From Nitzschia sp. pyKryTriq1 (lineage: Eukaryota; Bacillariophyta; Bacillariophyceae; Bacillariales; Bacillariaceae): a DNA stretch of 64,000 nucleotides. The position numbers and the translations under genes were made by a program. Under the pieces are notes generated by a model. It was not told the DNA's origin. It ran no database searches and saw nothing but the letters and a program-made list of their open reading frames with translations. Shown here in pieces: positions 20,355-30,536 of this stretch; positions within the stretch are counted from its first letter, which is position 1; every line of letters begins with the position of its first letter. The stretch is from assembly GCA_956465555.1 (NCBI GenBank), contig OY101119.1, forward strand, positions 2,094,629 through 2,158,628, given 5' to 3'.

Positions 20355-21452
20355 TTAGGGCATGCCTATCATGCCAGAGGTCCCTTGAGCCACGGTGTTC
20401 ATGTGTGTAGTGCACCTTTGTCGGATCGAGTCCCATCCAATGGCCTCGCAGGAGCACGTCTTGGTAGTGAAATCAGGGGCTGTGAAGGTCAAGTTCGTTC
20501 CGGTAACTTGGCAGACGATGGAATTGACGGTCTTAACTTGGCAGAAGTGGCACGTCGTGCTGCTCGGGTTCAACGCCGAGCAGGAGCATGCATAGGGCGA
20601 CAATTTGTCGTTACAGAGAGTGGTGGGCTGGGAGTTGCAAGCCCCACTGCACATTGTGACATTTCGCTGACCGGAGGAGACGCATCCCGCGGTGGTTACT
20701 AAATTAGAAAAACTGGGAGATCGTGTCGGCATGATTACTCCTGGGGCAGACTGTGTCACAGGGCTCATAGTAGGGCGGGGAGTGGGACGGGGAGTGGGAC
20801 GGGGAGTGGGACGTGGGGTTGGACGGGGAGTAGCACCAGCCATGTTGGGAGCCATGATTGGCGTCATTACCATTGTTGCAGTCGGAACGGCAGGCACACC
20901 TGGGGCCAGCGTTCCGGCGTTAACACAAGTCTGCTGTGCTGCGCCATTGCGATATTCGCAGGAGCATGTTGTTCTCACTCCCGTCGTCGGGGAAGTAAAA
21001 GTATTCGAGCTTCCTGACACTTGACAGACAATGCCGTTGTTTGTTTGAACATGGCAGTAGCCGCATGACTGAATCGCAGTGGAACCGGTGGTGCACATGC
21101 ACGGATAGCTTGTCCGCGAGCTGCAATAGGATGGACTGGTCATTGCCGAAGTGCAAGTGATTCCAGTGGTCCCACCGCAAACGTTAATGCTTCCCGAGAG
21201 GAAGCTGGTGGCACGACACACAGGTTGAAGTGCCTGCAGGTCCCGTCCGCGAAGATTGGAATGATCTTGCATGACAACATCTTCGAAGGACGAAAACTCT
21301 TCTGCATGGATAAATTCTTCCGCGGAAAACTCGTCGATTTCTCCAACCAGCTCATCATCCTTGTAAGTCTTCTGGTTGTTGCCCTCCGCTTGGCCATAAA
21401 CCGATGCCAAAGAGGAGAGGGACAGGAAACAGAAGGCCTTTAGTAGCTTCAT
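20355..21452 (-). CDS. Secreted Cys-rich, Thr/Pro-rich protein, paralogue 3 (two Cys domains)
   Basis: A single-exon protein of 365 residues with an ATG at 21452; the frame extends to 21518, but only from here does it match its paralogues. The signal peptide is MKLLKAFCFLSLSSLASVYG. An acidic segment ends in SNLRGRDLQ. Cys domain 1, an RPTPRP linker of about five units and Cys domain 2 follow. The C-terminus (NTVAQGTSGM) is almost identical to paralogue 1, which suggests a recent duplication or gene conversion between the outer copies. Several N-x-S/T sequons sit in Cys domain 2. It is likely secreted and O-glycosylated on the linker (inference); the family is not recognised. Confidence 0.85.
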   Translation of the reverse strand: MKLLKAFCFLSLSSLASVYGQAEGNNQKTYKDDELVGEIDEFSAEEFIHAEEFSSFEDVVMQDHSNLRGRDLQALQPVCRATSFLSGSINVCGGTTGITCTSAMTSPSYCSSRTSYPCMCTTGSTAIQSCGYCHVQTNNGIVCQVSGSSNTFTSPTTGVRTTCSCEYRNGAAQQTCVNAGTLAPGVPAVPTATMVMTPIMAPNMAGATPRPTPRPTPRPTPRPTPRPTMSPVTQSAPGVIMPTRSPSFSNLVTTAGCVSSGQRNVTMCSGACNSQPTTLCNDKLSPYACSCSALNPSSTTCHFCQVKTVNSIVCQVTGTNLTFTAPDFTTKTCSCEAIGWDSIRQRCTTHMNTVAQGTSGMIGMP

Positions 21453-21536
21453 ATTGATATTGTTGTTTTTAAAATAATGTGAGAGGCGTTGAGCGTTGGA
21501 GAAAATATGGTTCACCAATTCCCAACATGTGCGTCG

Positions 21537-21584
21537 ATGGAGCCAATCCGCATTTTACCGAGGCAAGGGGAATTCGAAGATGCG
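21537..21584 (-). promoter_or_regulatory. Shared upstream block of Cys-rich paralogue 3
   Basis: GGAGCCAATCCGCATTTTACCGAGG...GAATTCGAAGATGCG lies 85-132 bp upstream of the ATG and is homologous to the blocks at 17623 and 19413. Confidence 0.5.
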
Positions 21585-21958
21585 CATTCGTGCCACCTAC
21601 TCGTACAGGACTACTTGTACGATTCCCAATGCTGCTAGCCTTCTCCGATTGAACAGGCCTATTATATGCCCTGATCGGAAAATGCGTAATACTTTGTTTT
21701 AAGGTCTGATGATGAATTCCGCCCCGCTTCCGAGTTGTTTGATTCGGGTTTTGTTGGAATAAGCCCAACTTGTCCTTTTCGACAAAAAAGTGGCTACTCC
21801 GCCCGCGCCAACACACAACGTAACGCACCGTCATTCACCGCGAGAGAGCGACTCCGTGGGTTGCTGACTTGACGGAGCAGAGAACCATACCCAACTGTTC
21901 TCTGTGACGGAGCGCGCCAAGCGCAAACCAAACCAAGAAACTCTCGATCGGCTCTCGG

Positions 21959-22032
21959 TTCTCGGTTCTCGGTCGGTTCTCGGTCGGTTCTCGGTCGGTT
22001 CTCGGTCGGTTCTCGGTCGGTTCTCGGTTCTC
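21959..22032. repeat. 11-bp tandem repeat
   Basis: About six units of TTCTCGGTCGG, with shorter TTCTCGG variants at both ends. It lies upstream of paralogue 3. There are no spacers, so it is a minisatellite. Confidence 0.9.
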
Positions 22033-22860
22033 TCGCTCGGCGACGACGACTCTCTGAAGATTTTGTGACATCTTTTTGTTGCGCGCTGTTCTCCTGATAT
22101 GACCGATAACTACCGAGCAGGCCAAGCTATGGTGTTTGCCTGCGGTACCACTTATATACATATATATATACATTACATACGTAAAAGCAAAGACCTACTA
22201 CTAGAGAGTAAAGCCTTAGCGGCTCTCTAGGGCCGTGCTAGCGAGACTGTCTAGGTAGTCGTCGTCCATTGTCGATGGCGGATTGTTGTGTTGGGTTGGG
22301 CACAGATACTGCTCGACGGTCCATCCATCTCTGATGGCTGGCTGGCTGTCAAGATCCAAGGTGACCCTGTCAAATGTCCCTATGACTACTTGGATTCAGT
22401 ACGACGGGCAGACGTCTATGCGTACACGTTACGAAGCACGCTCTATACTCTCTACTACTCATAGAGAGAGTACGAAGAGCTAGCTCTACTGGAGTCGAGA
22501 GAAGAGCACCAGAGGAGCAATCGTAGTCGAGGTCTGGTGACTAGCTGGAAAAGTATCGTTGTCCTCTTTCTATCATTCTGTTCAATAGAGTATGGCTTAC
22601 AAGGTCATACTCGCTCCCCTGCGTTTGTTATTCGTGAACTATGCTGTGCTATTAGACTCCTATACGTTGTACTAGTAGGTAGACATTTGCGGCCGCATCT
22701 ACAAGTCGTTCTGTGGAAGCGGGTTGATATTTCATCTCGCAAACTGATGTTTTACTAGATAAATGATGTGCTACAAATACACCATCAGATCAATCTTTAA
22801 TGCATTTGGTCGTGCTGCTTTCCGTTCTAACGATACAATATAGCAGTGTGTTTGATTGTT

Positions 22861-22887
22861 CTCTCTCTCTCTCTCCCTCCCTCTCTA
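22861..22887. repeat. CT-rich tract
   Basis: A pyrimidine run, (CT)n with two CCCT interruptions, just beyond the stop codon of the GT31 gene. Confidence 0.85.
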
Positions 22888-22904
22888 CTCGACGTGTACG
22901 AGTA

Positions 22905-25328
22905 CTACCGGTCGGTCTCTACGCTACCTTGCATTTTGAACTTCGTTGCTAAGGTGGTGAGAGTCGTTCCCTTACACAAATTGTGGAGAATCACATGATA
23001 TCTTCGCATTCCCCGATCTTGGACTCCCTTGGGCATCCCTTTTAAGTGAAAGGATACAGTGGATTCGGATATTTGTCCAAGGCGTTCCTTGGAGGCAATT
23101 CCGTGAACCCGTTCTAGTGGTCCCGCGTGCCATACCGCCGCCTTGTCTCGGGTCCAACCCGCATGAAAGTCCGCGCTTGCCTGGTGGTAGCGAGTCTCGT
23201 TGCTTTGATCGTTGGTATCCATGCACGACAGTCCGATAGAGCGAAAGCAGTCCGAAATGATACGATCTTCGTCACTGGCCTGGTGATGCGGACGACATTT
23301 GTATATGTCGAATAAGTCTTCGACCAGGAGCTTTAGAGCCACGCGGTTTAGTGTGTACCCACCGCCCCCGCCACAGTAGCGAATATTGGTCATGGGAAAA
23401 TCAACCATGCTGCCGCCCAGAAATAACGGTTCTGAAAAGTTCCAAGGTCCCTTCCAAGACCCGACCCCAGCCATGTAAACGAGATTCTCTGGAATAAGGT
23501 AGTGATCATCGCCACCGATATGAAATAGGTCGTACTCGTCCAAGTAATGCTGGTAAGCGTATTTCCACATGGATCTGACCTTGAGCCACATATTCTCATC
23601 TAATCGACAGGCCGTTCAATTGGCGATGTTAGAAAATCAGGATTTGGGAAGGACAGAAGGACCTTCTGTATATTTGTACTTACATGCCTCCGGCCCTTCA
23701 TGGAGCAAATTGACGGCACCAATAGACGGATCAGTCTTGTTCGATGCAGCAAGAAAACCATCACAACGTGGCCCATATGTTTCTGCAATGGATCGCAAAC
23801 GGTTGTTGTGTCTTCTGGAATGCGTGTATATCATACAAAGAACTTTCTTCCGAGCCTCTCCTGTATTGTCAGTTTCCATTATTCGTATCTTTTTCAGACC
23901 TTGATAACCATCATCCCCTTCTCGCCCACTTCCAAAAGGCATTTGGCAGACGCCATAGTCATCACCCTTTGGAAAAGCAGTCATGTTTGGCGGGTGACGA
24001 CGCAAGTAGGTGGCATCGTGAAGATAACCAGGCGCTCCGTCGACGTCCAACGCCAAGACAGGAGGATCGTCCCAGACGGGTTTGCAGGTTCGCTTTAAAA
24101 TGGCATCCACCCGACGAATAGAATCCGCCACTGTAAAACCGTCTTCATCCCACGTGTGGTTATTCCCTCGAAAATTAAGCACTGAGAAGGCAACAGCATC
24201 CGAGGCAATCCCGTCCAAGCCATCCCGAATGTAAATCCCATGATATTCCGCGAGAGGTTTGACTTTGACGGGAGTACGTTTGACATATTTCTTTGTCTTG
24301 GTAGTGAATCGGGCTTGGTAGTCGAGCCCAAATTCAATATACCTCAGCGCCGAATCTTCATCGACCGTTTTGATGCATTGGAGATCCGCAATCTCGCGCA
24401 AACACCTGGCAAGTATTTGGTCAACAGGAAGAAGAGTTTCATCCGGAATCATCGTCGTCGAGGAGCACTCTGAAAGGCGCTCCGACAACTGAAGTGCCGC
24501 ACGATTCAATGTATATCCTGCCTGGCCCCCACAATGTCGGATCTGAGGGTTTTTCCGCACCGCTACCACCGCTCCACCCAGATACATGGGATTCTGGGAA
24601 TCTTTGAATTCCGAGTATGTCGACAGCATACGAACCAGATTCTGGGGTATCACAAATGACGACTCGATTCCAAATTGGAACGCGTCAAAGGAATGAAAAT
24701 TGCCAGTATTGCCTTGTTTGGAGTAGTCGTCGTCATACTTTTGGACATATTTCCAGATTCGTTGCAGTCTCTCCCAATCATTGTCGCCCGTGAGTTCCAC
24801 GGCACGCACTTGCGAATCTGTCTTGTTCGACACCGCCAAGAATCCATCGCAACTAGAGGCATATGTTTCCAGAATCGCAGGCAGAGTGGTTGCATGGTGT
24901 GTAGAATCCGTCACCACAATACATAGTAGTCGGAGCGACGGGATAGAAGGCGGCGGATGCACTTGAATCTTTGTGAGGGCTTGAAAGCCCATACTGCCTT
25001 CAGGTCCCTCAGAAGGAGGGATTCGGCAGACATCCATTCTAGTTCTTGACGCTGAATTTGAACCTACATGGGCCTTCGATGATAGACCAGTATTTGTCTG
25101 CCTGTTGTTGGAAGAAGAAGAGAGGGGTGCTTCAGACTTTTCTTGCTCGTCATCGTGTTGATGATTCTGCCTTTCGTGGGGGGACCACCCCATGAGGCCA
25201 TCCAGATGATTGCTACTGTCTTGTAGTTCCATCAGACGTTGCAACGTCGCAAGTTTGTGGACAATCTCCAACAGTAGAAGAATTATCGCGAAACGGAACA
25301 TCTTTTGCGTGGAGGGGAATCTCACCAT
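22905..25328 (-). CDS. Type II membrane protein with two GT31 (C1GalT-like) domains, first one degenerate
   Basis: Exons 23684-25328 and 22905-23599 encode 779 residues. The intron at 23600-23683 (GTAAGT...TTAG) is phase 1. A membrane anchor at residues ~11-27 fits a Golgi type II protein. Domain A (about 115-330) has the fold landmarks ETYASSCDGFLAVSNKTD and CGGQAGYTLNRAAL. However, its metal site reads FGIESSF where domain B reads IGGDDHY. Domain B (about 485-760) has ETYGPRCDGFLAASNKTD, KVRSMWKYAY, DLFHIGGDD and CGGGGGYTLNR, the hallmarks of core-1 beta-1,3-galactosyltransferase-like GT31 enzymes. So domain B is the likely catalytic unit and A probably a pseudo-domain. The donor is probably UDP-Gal or another UDP-hexose (inference). 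A paralogue with the same intron lies at 37292-40174. Confidence 0.88.
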
Positions 25329-26147
25329 GGTGGCCCCGTTGTTTGTGTTTTGGAGGAAACGACGGCTCTACCGATGAACATCACCCCGCTGATGACGATG
25401 AGGAGTCGTCTCAGGTTGCTTTTGGCGGTAATACTACTACTGTACGTCACCTACGTTCATACCATCGTCTACCACTCCTGTTATCTTTTGGTCATAGGAG
25501 TAGACTAGGGCAGAACAATCATGATATAGTTAGCACGGTGGAGGGTGTGGGGGTGTGGAAAATGGTACCTGGTACCAGGTATCATCAATTATCAATTATC
25601 ATCATCATGGTTGTATCGCGGTCATCGCATCTAGCTCATCGTCATCGCATCATCGCGAGAGCGTGCGTTCTTGCGTACGTAGTCGTACGTGTAGTGAATA
25701 GATTTTTTACTCGCAGTATTAAAATTCGATTTTCGCTATGACTACTTCGATCGACGCCTACTCCCAGCCCCGCTCCCAGCTCCTCAGCTCATACCGGTAC
25801 ATACAGTACCAGGTACCCGTACAGTACTGGTACTGTACTCGTACGGTACTTGCGTACACGGAAATGGCGCGTACGAGAACCGGCACCGGTACGGTACTCA
25901 TACTGCACGCATGCATATACCTGTAATAATATTATGTGTGCCGCCGAGCTTCCGCCGATCTCCGATCTTTTGGTGTCAGCATCAACTATCCAACATCAAC
26001 GTTGTCAACGTTGCATTCAACTACAAGTTTGTATTCTGTATCAGATGAGTTGGAATTGAGATTCTTGTGCTGATGATCTTCGAGCTTTGTGAATGATAGC
26101 CCCTGAAAGTTAATCTTTCAATTATTAATAAAATAAACGACGGAGGA
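25329..26147. other. Intergenic with TACCGGTA islands
   Basis: An 820-bp divergent promoter region. GGTACCTGGTACC occurs near 25563-25580 and ACCGGTAC/GTACGGTAC strings at 25793-25900. No gene is supported. Confidence 0.5.
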
Positions 26148-27521
26148 ATGATGTGCAGAGTGGACGGTGATGCATCGGTGGGCGCACCACGACCGTGGTG
26201 CGCCAGGAAACGATCCTTGTCATCGATTGGGTTGATGGCCCTCATTTCGAGTAAACAAACTGGTCAGACCTTCGCCTTTGTGACAACAGATCTACCTGTC
26301 TCACGGCCGATGATGATTCCTGTACAAAGTATTGACAATTTTCGAACAAAAAGCAATCCAATCACGAGAGCCCGAATACAACGACCCAAACCCAGCAGAG
26401 GTGTCAAATCTACCAGCACTTCGGCTCGATATTTCTCTCTTCTCCCAATATCTGCCTTACCAAGATCCTGGTTATACCTATTTGGACTCGCTCTACAGTT
26501 TGGTCTACAACCACTTCTAACAAAAGCCTTCACCCCTTCGGGGATTATCAGGAGCACTGTTATTATGGCCCAGGACCTGGCCAGATTCGGCATTTGCTGT
26601 TTGATGTTGGTGATTGGTGGGTCCTGGCACACGTCACTGCAAAGTTGGACCTTACGAGCCGCGCTAATCGGTGCTGGTATTCCAAGTTTCCTCTACATGG
26701 TTCAGAACTACTTTGCGTTGATGGCATATCAGGCTCTTCCACCCGTGACTTTCAATATTTTGAATCAGACCAAGACTCTATCAGCTGCATTATGCTGCTA
26801 CTTGATACTTGGTCGAAGGCAATCGGCAATACAAATCATTGCTCTTTTCCTTCTTCTCATGTCCGCCCTTGTGATTGAGAATATTGTTCCCTTACCTTGG
26901 ACCGAAGCCAAAGGGGCAGAAACAGTTGAGTCGACAAGCAGTAGTTCGACGGAAACAACGAAAAAGGCGGGCAAAAAAGAAAGGACGCTTGCCGCGGGGG
27001 TTGCTCCGATCTTGATTGCTAGTTTTATTTCCGGGTTGGGTACGTCGACGAGACAGGTGTGCTCTTGAAGATTGTGTGGATGCCTTACTCATTTTTCGTT
27101 TCACGCCTATTCCTACGATGCAGCGGGGGCAATATCACAAAAGAGCCTGGAGAATATGAGATACAATGCCTACGTATTCAGTATGGAGCTAAGTTTCTTC
27201 TCACTGGTGATAATGACAACAACCCTGCTACTAGGATCACCTGATGGCAAAAAGCTCAGGACCTCTGGTTTCTCCGAGGGATGGACATGGAAAACTTGGA
27301 TTCCAGTCGTTACGAATGCTGCAGGTGGTGTGCTAGTGGGTCTTGTCACGCAGCATCTGGGAGCCGTGCGAAAGGGGTTCGCGCTTATCTTTGGACTGCT
27401 TCTTTCTGGCGTGTTGCAGAATTTCATTTTGTCGGACGAGGGAATAACGACAGAGCAGATCCTTGGAGGCGTTTTGGCATCGTGCAGTGTTTGGATGCAC
27501 TCAAAATTTCCACCGCATTAG
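26148..27521 (+). CDS. Nucleotide-sugar transporter (SLC35A-like, 2 exons)
   Basis: Exons 26148-27039 and 27124-27521 encode 429 residues. The intron at 27040-27123 (GTACGT...GCAG) is phase 1 and gives ISGLAGAISQKSLEN, matching the GLAGV-EK region of the family. About ten hydrophobic segments start near residue 100. Family blocks are YMVQNYFALMAYQALPPVTF, ILNQTKTLSAA and, in exon 2, NAAGGVLVGLVTQHL. These place it with CMP-sialate/UDP-Gal/UDP-GlcNAc-type transporters (Nuc_sug_transp), which exchange nucleotide sugars for UMP or CMP across the Golgi or ER membrane; specificity cannot be read. The N-terminal 95 residues are poorly conserved, and later in-frame ATGs exist (for example 26235). 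It sits between two GT31 genes and near SAR1, in keeping with secretory glycosylation. Confidence 0.9.
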
Positions 27522-27661
27522 TAGTACCATAGCTAGTAAAACATTGCAGCATCGTTCAATGTCACCACGACAGCTAAGCTATTAAGTGCAATGTTTCCAT
27601 TGCAAAAATACATACTAGATACAGTAATGTTGAGGGAAAACTTCGAAATAAACGAAGATAC

Positions 27662-28126
27662 CTAATGCTCCCCGTTCACCTTATCGATCTTTCCGTCGGC
27701 CCCAAACATTTTAAGAACTTTTCGCTTTGCCACCCCAGCAAGTCGATACAAGAAGAGAAGAGGAAATACGATCAAGTCCGTGACAAATTTTATCAAAAGG
27801 ACCACGACGAACTTGCAGAACAATGGCACCGTCAGAAGCACTGTCTTCGCAACACTCCTCTTTTCGTCAGAACTATCTTCCTCGTCCTCTTCCACGGCGT
27901 CCACTGGAATCGGCTCGGTCTCTTCTTTATCTTTGGAATCTTCCGCCGTCATGAAGATGGACACACTCTTTGTTCGCCTCGAGCCGAAAAGACTGGGCGA
28001 CATGGCCTGTATTCTGGTCGTGCCCGTTGACAGCTGTGATGTGTGATATCTTAACGTGAAGGACGAGCATTGTGCAAACAGGAATGCCAGGAGCAGTATA
28101 TGGAGAGAAGCGGTGCGGGATGTCAT
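27662..28126 (-). CDS. Small plastid-targeted membrane protein, unknown
   Basis: A 154-residue protein from an ATG at 28126; the frame extends to 28237, but the inner ATG starts a clear signal peptide. Residues 1-20 form a hydrophobic signal ending in CSSF, an ASAF-like plastid site. A short transit-like segment rich in S/T/R follows, then an acidic stretch (EEDEEDSSDE, about 75-90). One long hydrophobic region (about 100-130) may be one or two membrane helices. The end is basic. The family is not recognised. It is probably a plastid envelope or thylakoid protein (inference). The 3' end faces that of the nucleotide-sugar transporter. Confidence 0.7.
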   Translation of the reverse strand: MTSRTASLHILLLAFLFAQCSSFTLRYHTSQLSTGTTRIQAMSPSLFGSRRTKSVSIFMTAEDSKDKEETEPIPVDAVEEDEEDSSDEKRSVAKTVLLTVPLFCKFVVVLLIKFVTDLIVFPLLFLYRLAGVAKRKVLKMFGADGKIDKVNGEH

Positions 28127-29111
28127 CTTTAGTGCTCTCTGAACCGGGACAACTATCACTGTATGGAGAATTCGTAACCAGAATAAAACCACAGACTTGC
28201 GAATGAAGCGAAAGGATTCTGTATCTCCTTTATCCACCGGTATTCTTGGTCTGCGAAGGGCATGTTTACTGTTTGCCGGTTATTGCGTATTGCAATGCAT
28301 ACTTGATACTGTACCGTACCGTATGGTGTGGTGGCAATACAAGAACCCAGGCGCTGAAGATCGAAGATCTTCCTTGCTTCAACTGCTGGCGCGGTCTTCG
28401 GCCAGACGCGTGTATAAACAAAAAGGGGGGGGGGATCGTCTGTGCGTCAGCCGATAGCTAAAGAGTGGTACTACTGTAGCGACCGGTAGCTACTGCAGCT
28501 AGTAGTAGAAGAGAGAGTACCGAGCTACGACGAAGTACTACTTCGTAAAAAGTGCACTCTGAAGCAAACCTAGTAGTCAACTTTATTAAGAAGTCTCGTA
28601 GCTAGTAGTAGTATCACGAGAGCTCCCTCCGGTTTAGTATCTCGTAGGGTAAAGGAAGAGTAGCACGGTGAACGATATTGCATGTCATCACGCCGAGAGC
28701 TAGATGACACTCCTTTTCTCGTGTACTGCTTCGTAGACAAGGTGCAATAGAGGTGCCAAATAATAAATCACCGCCTGTAAAAGCGACCCTCATCGTGTTA
28801 TATGTTCTTAGTTTGCACTCATTGAGATAGTTTTTTCATATCATCTCTAGCACCGTAGAGGAGTGAGTTGGCAGGGATGTACGACACACCCTGCCAACTC
28901 ACTCCTCGGAGGCGGTGACAAAGTATCCCAAGAGTACTAGTAAACAATGGTATCCTACCGGTAGTTGAGTCTAATACTCTAGAGAGCATACTAGAATACC
29001 ACCCAGCGCAAAAACGGCGAACCTTCGACGAGTTCACAAAGAAACCAATTGTCACGATCGAGGCATGCATGGAGATCCGAAATGGATGTGGCTAGGTAAA
29101 AGTATTGTAAT
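28127..29111. other. Intergenic with a long perfect hairpin
   Basis: About 1 kb with no supported gene. It contains a G8 run near 28426-28434, TAGTAG-rich DNA at 28480-28620 and the perfect inverted repeat at 28858-28907. Confidence 0.5.
28858..28907. repeat. Perfect 19-bp inverted repeat, 12-nt loop
   Basis: The left arm GAGGAGTGAGTTGGCAGGG (28858-28876) and the right arm at 28889-28907 are exact reverse complements around a 12-nt loop. A transcript would form a strong hairpin. It lies about 205 bp beyond the SAR1 stop codon (SAR1 is on the minus strand). Confidence 0.9.
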
Positions 29112-29901
29112 TTACGAAAGGAACTGCGAAAGCCACTTGAAACCATCCGCATATCCCATTCGTCTGATCACAGAGCACATGTAAAGCTCGATGGGACGAG
29201 TTCCACTAGCATCAGGTCCCTTATCTTTTCCGTAGGTGTCCATCAGTCCTAGCGCATACTTGAGCTCCTCTTCACTGGCAGCTGTGGGCATATCGATCTT
29301 ATTACCAAGAACCAAAAAGGGAACCTCTTGCAGCTCCTCACTTGTCAAAAGCGCATCCAATTCTTTCTTGGCCTCCGGGAATCGGCCTCTATCGATGGCG
29401 TCCACAAGGTAGACGACACCATCCACGGTAGTGAAATAATCTTGCCACAAACGACGTGCTGTTTCGTGACCACCCAAGTCGAAAGTCTTGAATTTGATGT
29501 TTCCAATGATCAACTCGTCCGTGTTAGGATGAAGCGTGGGGACGTGAACTTGAACTCGGTTTTCTTTCAGCATGTGAAGCAGAGTGGTTTTGCCAGCATT
29601 GTCAAGCCCCAGAAAGAGAATTTTGGCATTTTTGTGGTAAAGCCCTATGATTGCAAATTGAGCGGGGGGACAAGAAAAGATTGAGTACACTGATATGGAA
29701 ACTGGAAAAGAAAAATCTGTCACGGCCCCTTCCAGAAATCCTTCACCGCATTCAGTCAGCCGCGGTCACGACAGCCATTCCAAAACCGATACCCAGTCGT
29801 CTTCGAACCTCGCACCTCGCCGCCCGTGTTCGAAAGCAGCTGCTATCGCTCCACTCACCTAGACTCGCTAGAGCACTGTACCACCAGTCGACCAGAAACA
29901 T
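29112..29901 (-). CDS. SAR1: SAR1 small GTPase (2 exons, 43-nt first exon)
   Basis: Exons 29859-29901 and 29112-29644 encode 191 residues. The intron at 29645-29858 (GTGAGT...CATAG) is phase 1. The first coding exon is only 43 nt and encodes [14 protein letters not shown] plus the first base of the next Gly codon. This is the amphipathic, aromatic N-terminus by which Sar1 inserts into the ER membrane; unlike Arf it has no Gly2. Exon 2 has all GTPase motifs: GLDNAGKTT (G1), VPTLHPN (G2), DLGGHE (G3), NKID (G4) and CSV (G5). Sar1 starts COPII coat assembly for ER-to-Golgi traffic. The length matches the family (190-198). Confidence 0.95.
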
Positions 29902-30536
29902 TGTGTAGACTGTATTTGAAGGTTAGAATGAACCTGCTGTGGTTGTTGACTTCAATGCCGAGACACAAGTGGCAACAAGGTCTTGCAACAAGCACAAAGC
30001 AACAAGCAACAACGCATGCAGTCGTACTGAACTTGTACGGTACTTGTACCGTACCAGGTACTGGTACTGGTACTGGTACTGGTACTGTAATCGCAACGAG
30101 AAACGAGAAGAGGGTCACACCGCCTGCCCGCGGAAGGCCCCCGAAAAAAGACCCCATTGGGCTAAATTTTTTGAGAGACTGAATTTTCTACTGCGACTGC
30201 CGTTGAGGTGAGAGTGGGCCAGCGAGCGCGCGCATGTCCTTCCTTTCGACTTTGCGTGGTGGAGTTTGTTCCACGACGCCAGCGGTTGTTGTTGGACCTT
30301 GCTGGCAGATGACTCAATCGACTCTGGCACGACGCTTGACTCACCGTTCAAACGTCATCAAGAATATTATTCGTAATCATCGTCACCACGAAAAATCCAT
30401 CACCCATCACCCATCACCCATCACCTTTCATCTTTCGTCACCATGATCCCATTCATCACAACAGATACGAACCGAGTAATATTTGTATCTCAATGTCCTT
30501 TCCCGTATTCTGTCGTGAATCCTATCTTCTCCCACG
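29902..30536. other. Divergent promoter region SAR1/DUF501
   Basis: 635 bp between two divergent genes. It has a (GGTACT)5 run at 30058-30087 and CATCACC repeats near 30405-30425. No gene is supported. Confidence 0.5.
30058..30087. repeat. (GGTACT)5 hexanucleotide repeat
   Basis: Five tandem GGTACT units, preceded by GTACC strings, upstream of SAR1. A local expansion of the GGTACC-type intergenic motif. Confidence 0.9.

Larger units (their letters stand above)
21453..22904. other. Intergenic between the Cys-rich array and the GT31 gene
   Basis: About 1.45 kb. It contains the promoter of paralogue 3 (with an extended match to paralogue 1 at about 21661-21780), an 11-bp tandem repeat, an AT tract at 22152-22172 and a CT tract at 22861-22887. 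No gene is supported. Confidence 0.5.

Noticed and set aside
21959-22032. Possible CRISPR-like array
   Set aside because: The repeats are 11 bp without spacers, and the genome is eukaryotic. It is a minisatellite.
30405-30425. CATCACC repeats as telomere-like DNA
   Set aside because: Three imperfect units only, not TTAGGG-type; ordinary low complexity.
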